Of a stretch of 6,267 nt of DNA, positions 5,694-6,267 are shown one piece after another. The notes below the pieces were generated by a model. That model did not search any database. It worked only from the letters and a program-made list of their open reading frames with translations, and was not told where the DNA came from. A program made the translations under genes and the position numbers. The stretch covers positions 1-6,267 of the forward strand of contig PUOG01000286.1 of assembly GCA_003552745.1 (NCBI GenBank). Reading direction: 5' to 3'. The DNA is from Spirochaetaceae bacterium (GTDB lineage Bacteria; Spirochaetota; Spirochaetia; DSM-27196; SKKC01). Positions within the stretch are counted from its first letter, which is position 1, and each line of letters starts with the position of its first letter.

Positions 5694-6267
5694 TAGTCAC
5701 TGACCCGTTCGAGATAGGAGCGAGTGAATACCATACTCGGTACGTCTCGCAACGACGGCTTATCCACGCTGATGATCGTTCGCTCATGACGAAACTCACC
5801 ATCCACTTCGCGACCGCGCAACTCGTCCTGAATCACGATCTGTACGGCTACGAACTGGTCACCGAGGCGCCGGTATCGGGGGATTGCGGTGCTGCGCATG
5901 TGCTGTCCGGAAAGGCTGTAGTCTTCGAACTTTCGGACGAGGCCGTCCTGATCGACCCAGATGCGCATTTTCGGGTATGTCACATCGTCGGTAACCGCTT
6001 CGAGGTCGTAGACGTCGGTGTCGTAAGCGCCGAGCTGCTCGCGTTCGTGGCCGACTATCCGGTAGTCTTCGGCAAGTGTCGACCGAGTAAAATCGGAGTT
6101 CCTCGCGTTCGTGTTCTCGAACCGGTCACGCGCGCTGGTGCGGGTAAAGCGCTGATCGGCGGGATCGTAGAGCCACAGGTTCTCACCGATGCGCACATAC
6201 CCCTTCCCGCGATCGGCGGCCGGCTCCATTATCAGTATGGTGTAACGATTCTCCCGGTCACGACGAA
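5693..6267 (-). CDS. LolA-like outer membrane lipoprotein-sorting protein (5' truncated by window edge)
   Basis: The visible 190 residues match the LolA-like family PF17131 (outer membrane lipoprotein-sorting protein) by pattern. GKGYVRIGENLWLYDP is the family's G.GflR.gdnLWlY.P signature. It is followed by the N..R.SDFT segment, by YPKMRIWVDQDGLVRKFEDY with the paired-strand YPK..lWVD..g motif, and by a closing region ending FTRSYLERVSD. The fold is an unclosed half-barrel with a greasy cavity that carries lipids or lipidated proteins across the periplasm. The Met at 6229 is not the start: the frame stays open to the window edge, and the preceding residues RENRYTILIMEPA fit the family. The true start and signal peptide lie beyond 6267. 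The TAG stop shares a base with the GTG of the 421-residue barrel gene. The assignment rests on remembered family motifs; the cargo is unknown. Confidence 0.85.
   Translation of the reverse strand, partial: RRDRENRYTILIMEPAADRGKGYVRIGENLWLYDPADQRFTRTSARDRFENTNARNSDFTRSTLAEDYRIVGHEREQLGAYDTDVYDLEAVTDDVTYPKMRIWVDQDGLVRKFEDYSLSGQHMRSTAIPRYRRLGDQFVAVQIVIQDELRGREVDGEFRHERTIISVDKPSLRDVPSMVFTRSYLERVSD

Noticed and set aside
6227..6229. ATG as start of the LolA-like gene
   Set aside because: The frame stays open to the window edge, and the residues upstream continue the family pattern. No signal peptide follows this Met, so it is internal.

Overview
The window is a GC-rich, gene-dense piece of a diderm bacterial chromosome. 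It carries a lipoprotein, several predicted outer-membrane barrels and a LolA-like periplasmic protein. A spirochaete (Spirochaetales) is the best guess. The uracil phosphoribosyltransferase has a long N-terminal extension that I associate from memory with that group, and the small barrel at 2324-2794 loosely resembles DUF3996-type proteins known from Borrelia. No 16S rRNA gene or comparable marker is present, so the assignment is tentative.

Layout: (1) 1-162, plus strand, is the C-terminal end of adenylate kinase (adk). (2) 188-2202, minus strand, is a two-gene unit: an extended uracil phosphoribosyltransferase followed, through a 4-base ATGA overlap, by a TPR lipoprotein. (3) 2203-2323 is a divergent control region with a palindrome and weak promoter-like elements on both strands. 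(4) 2324-2794, plus strand, is a small exported barrel protein. (5) 2837-2995, minus strand, is a complete stand-alone tRNA-Glu(UUC) unit with promoter, tRNA and intrinsic terminator. (6) 3050-6267, minus strand, is a tightly packed four-gene run: a LolA-like protein (5' end outside the window), a 421-residue barrel with an acidic N-terminal tract, a LolD/MacB-type ABC ATPase and a 197-residue exported barrel-like protein.

The four-gene run is the most interesting part. The ATPase needs membrane permeases, and none is in the window. If FtsX/LolCE-type permeases lie just upstream, the set would have an inner-membrane motor, a periplasmic lipid or lipoprotein carrier and two outer-membrane proteins. 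That would make a dedicated envelope export route. This is inference from gene content and packing; the cargo cannot be read from the sequence.

Three starts differ from a longest-ORF reading. The small barrel starts at 2324, not 2204. The ABC ATPase starts at the ATG at 4407, not the GTG at 4413. The LolA-like gene has no true start here; its reading frame runs off the right edge. Every stretch longer than 300 bases is covered by genes.
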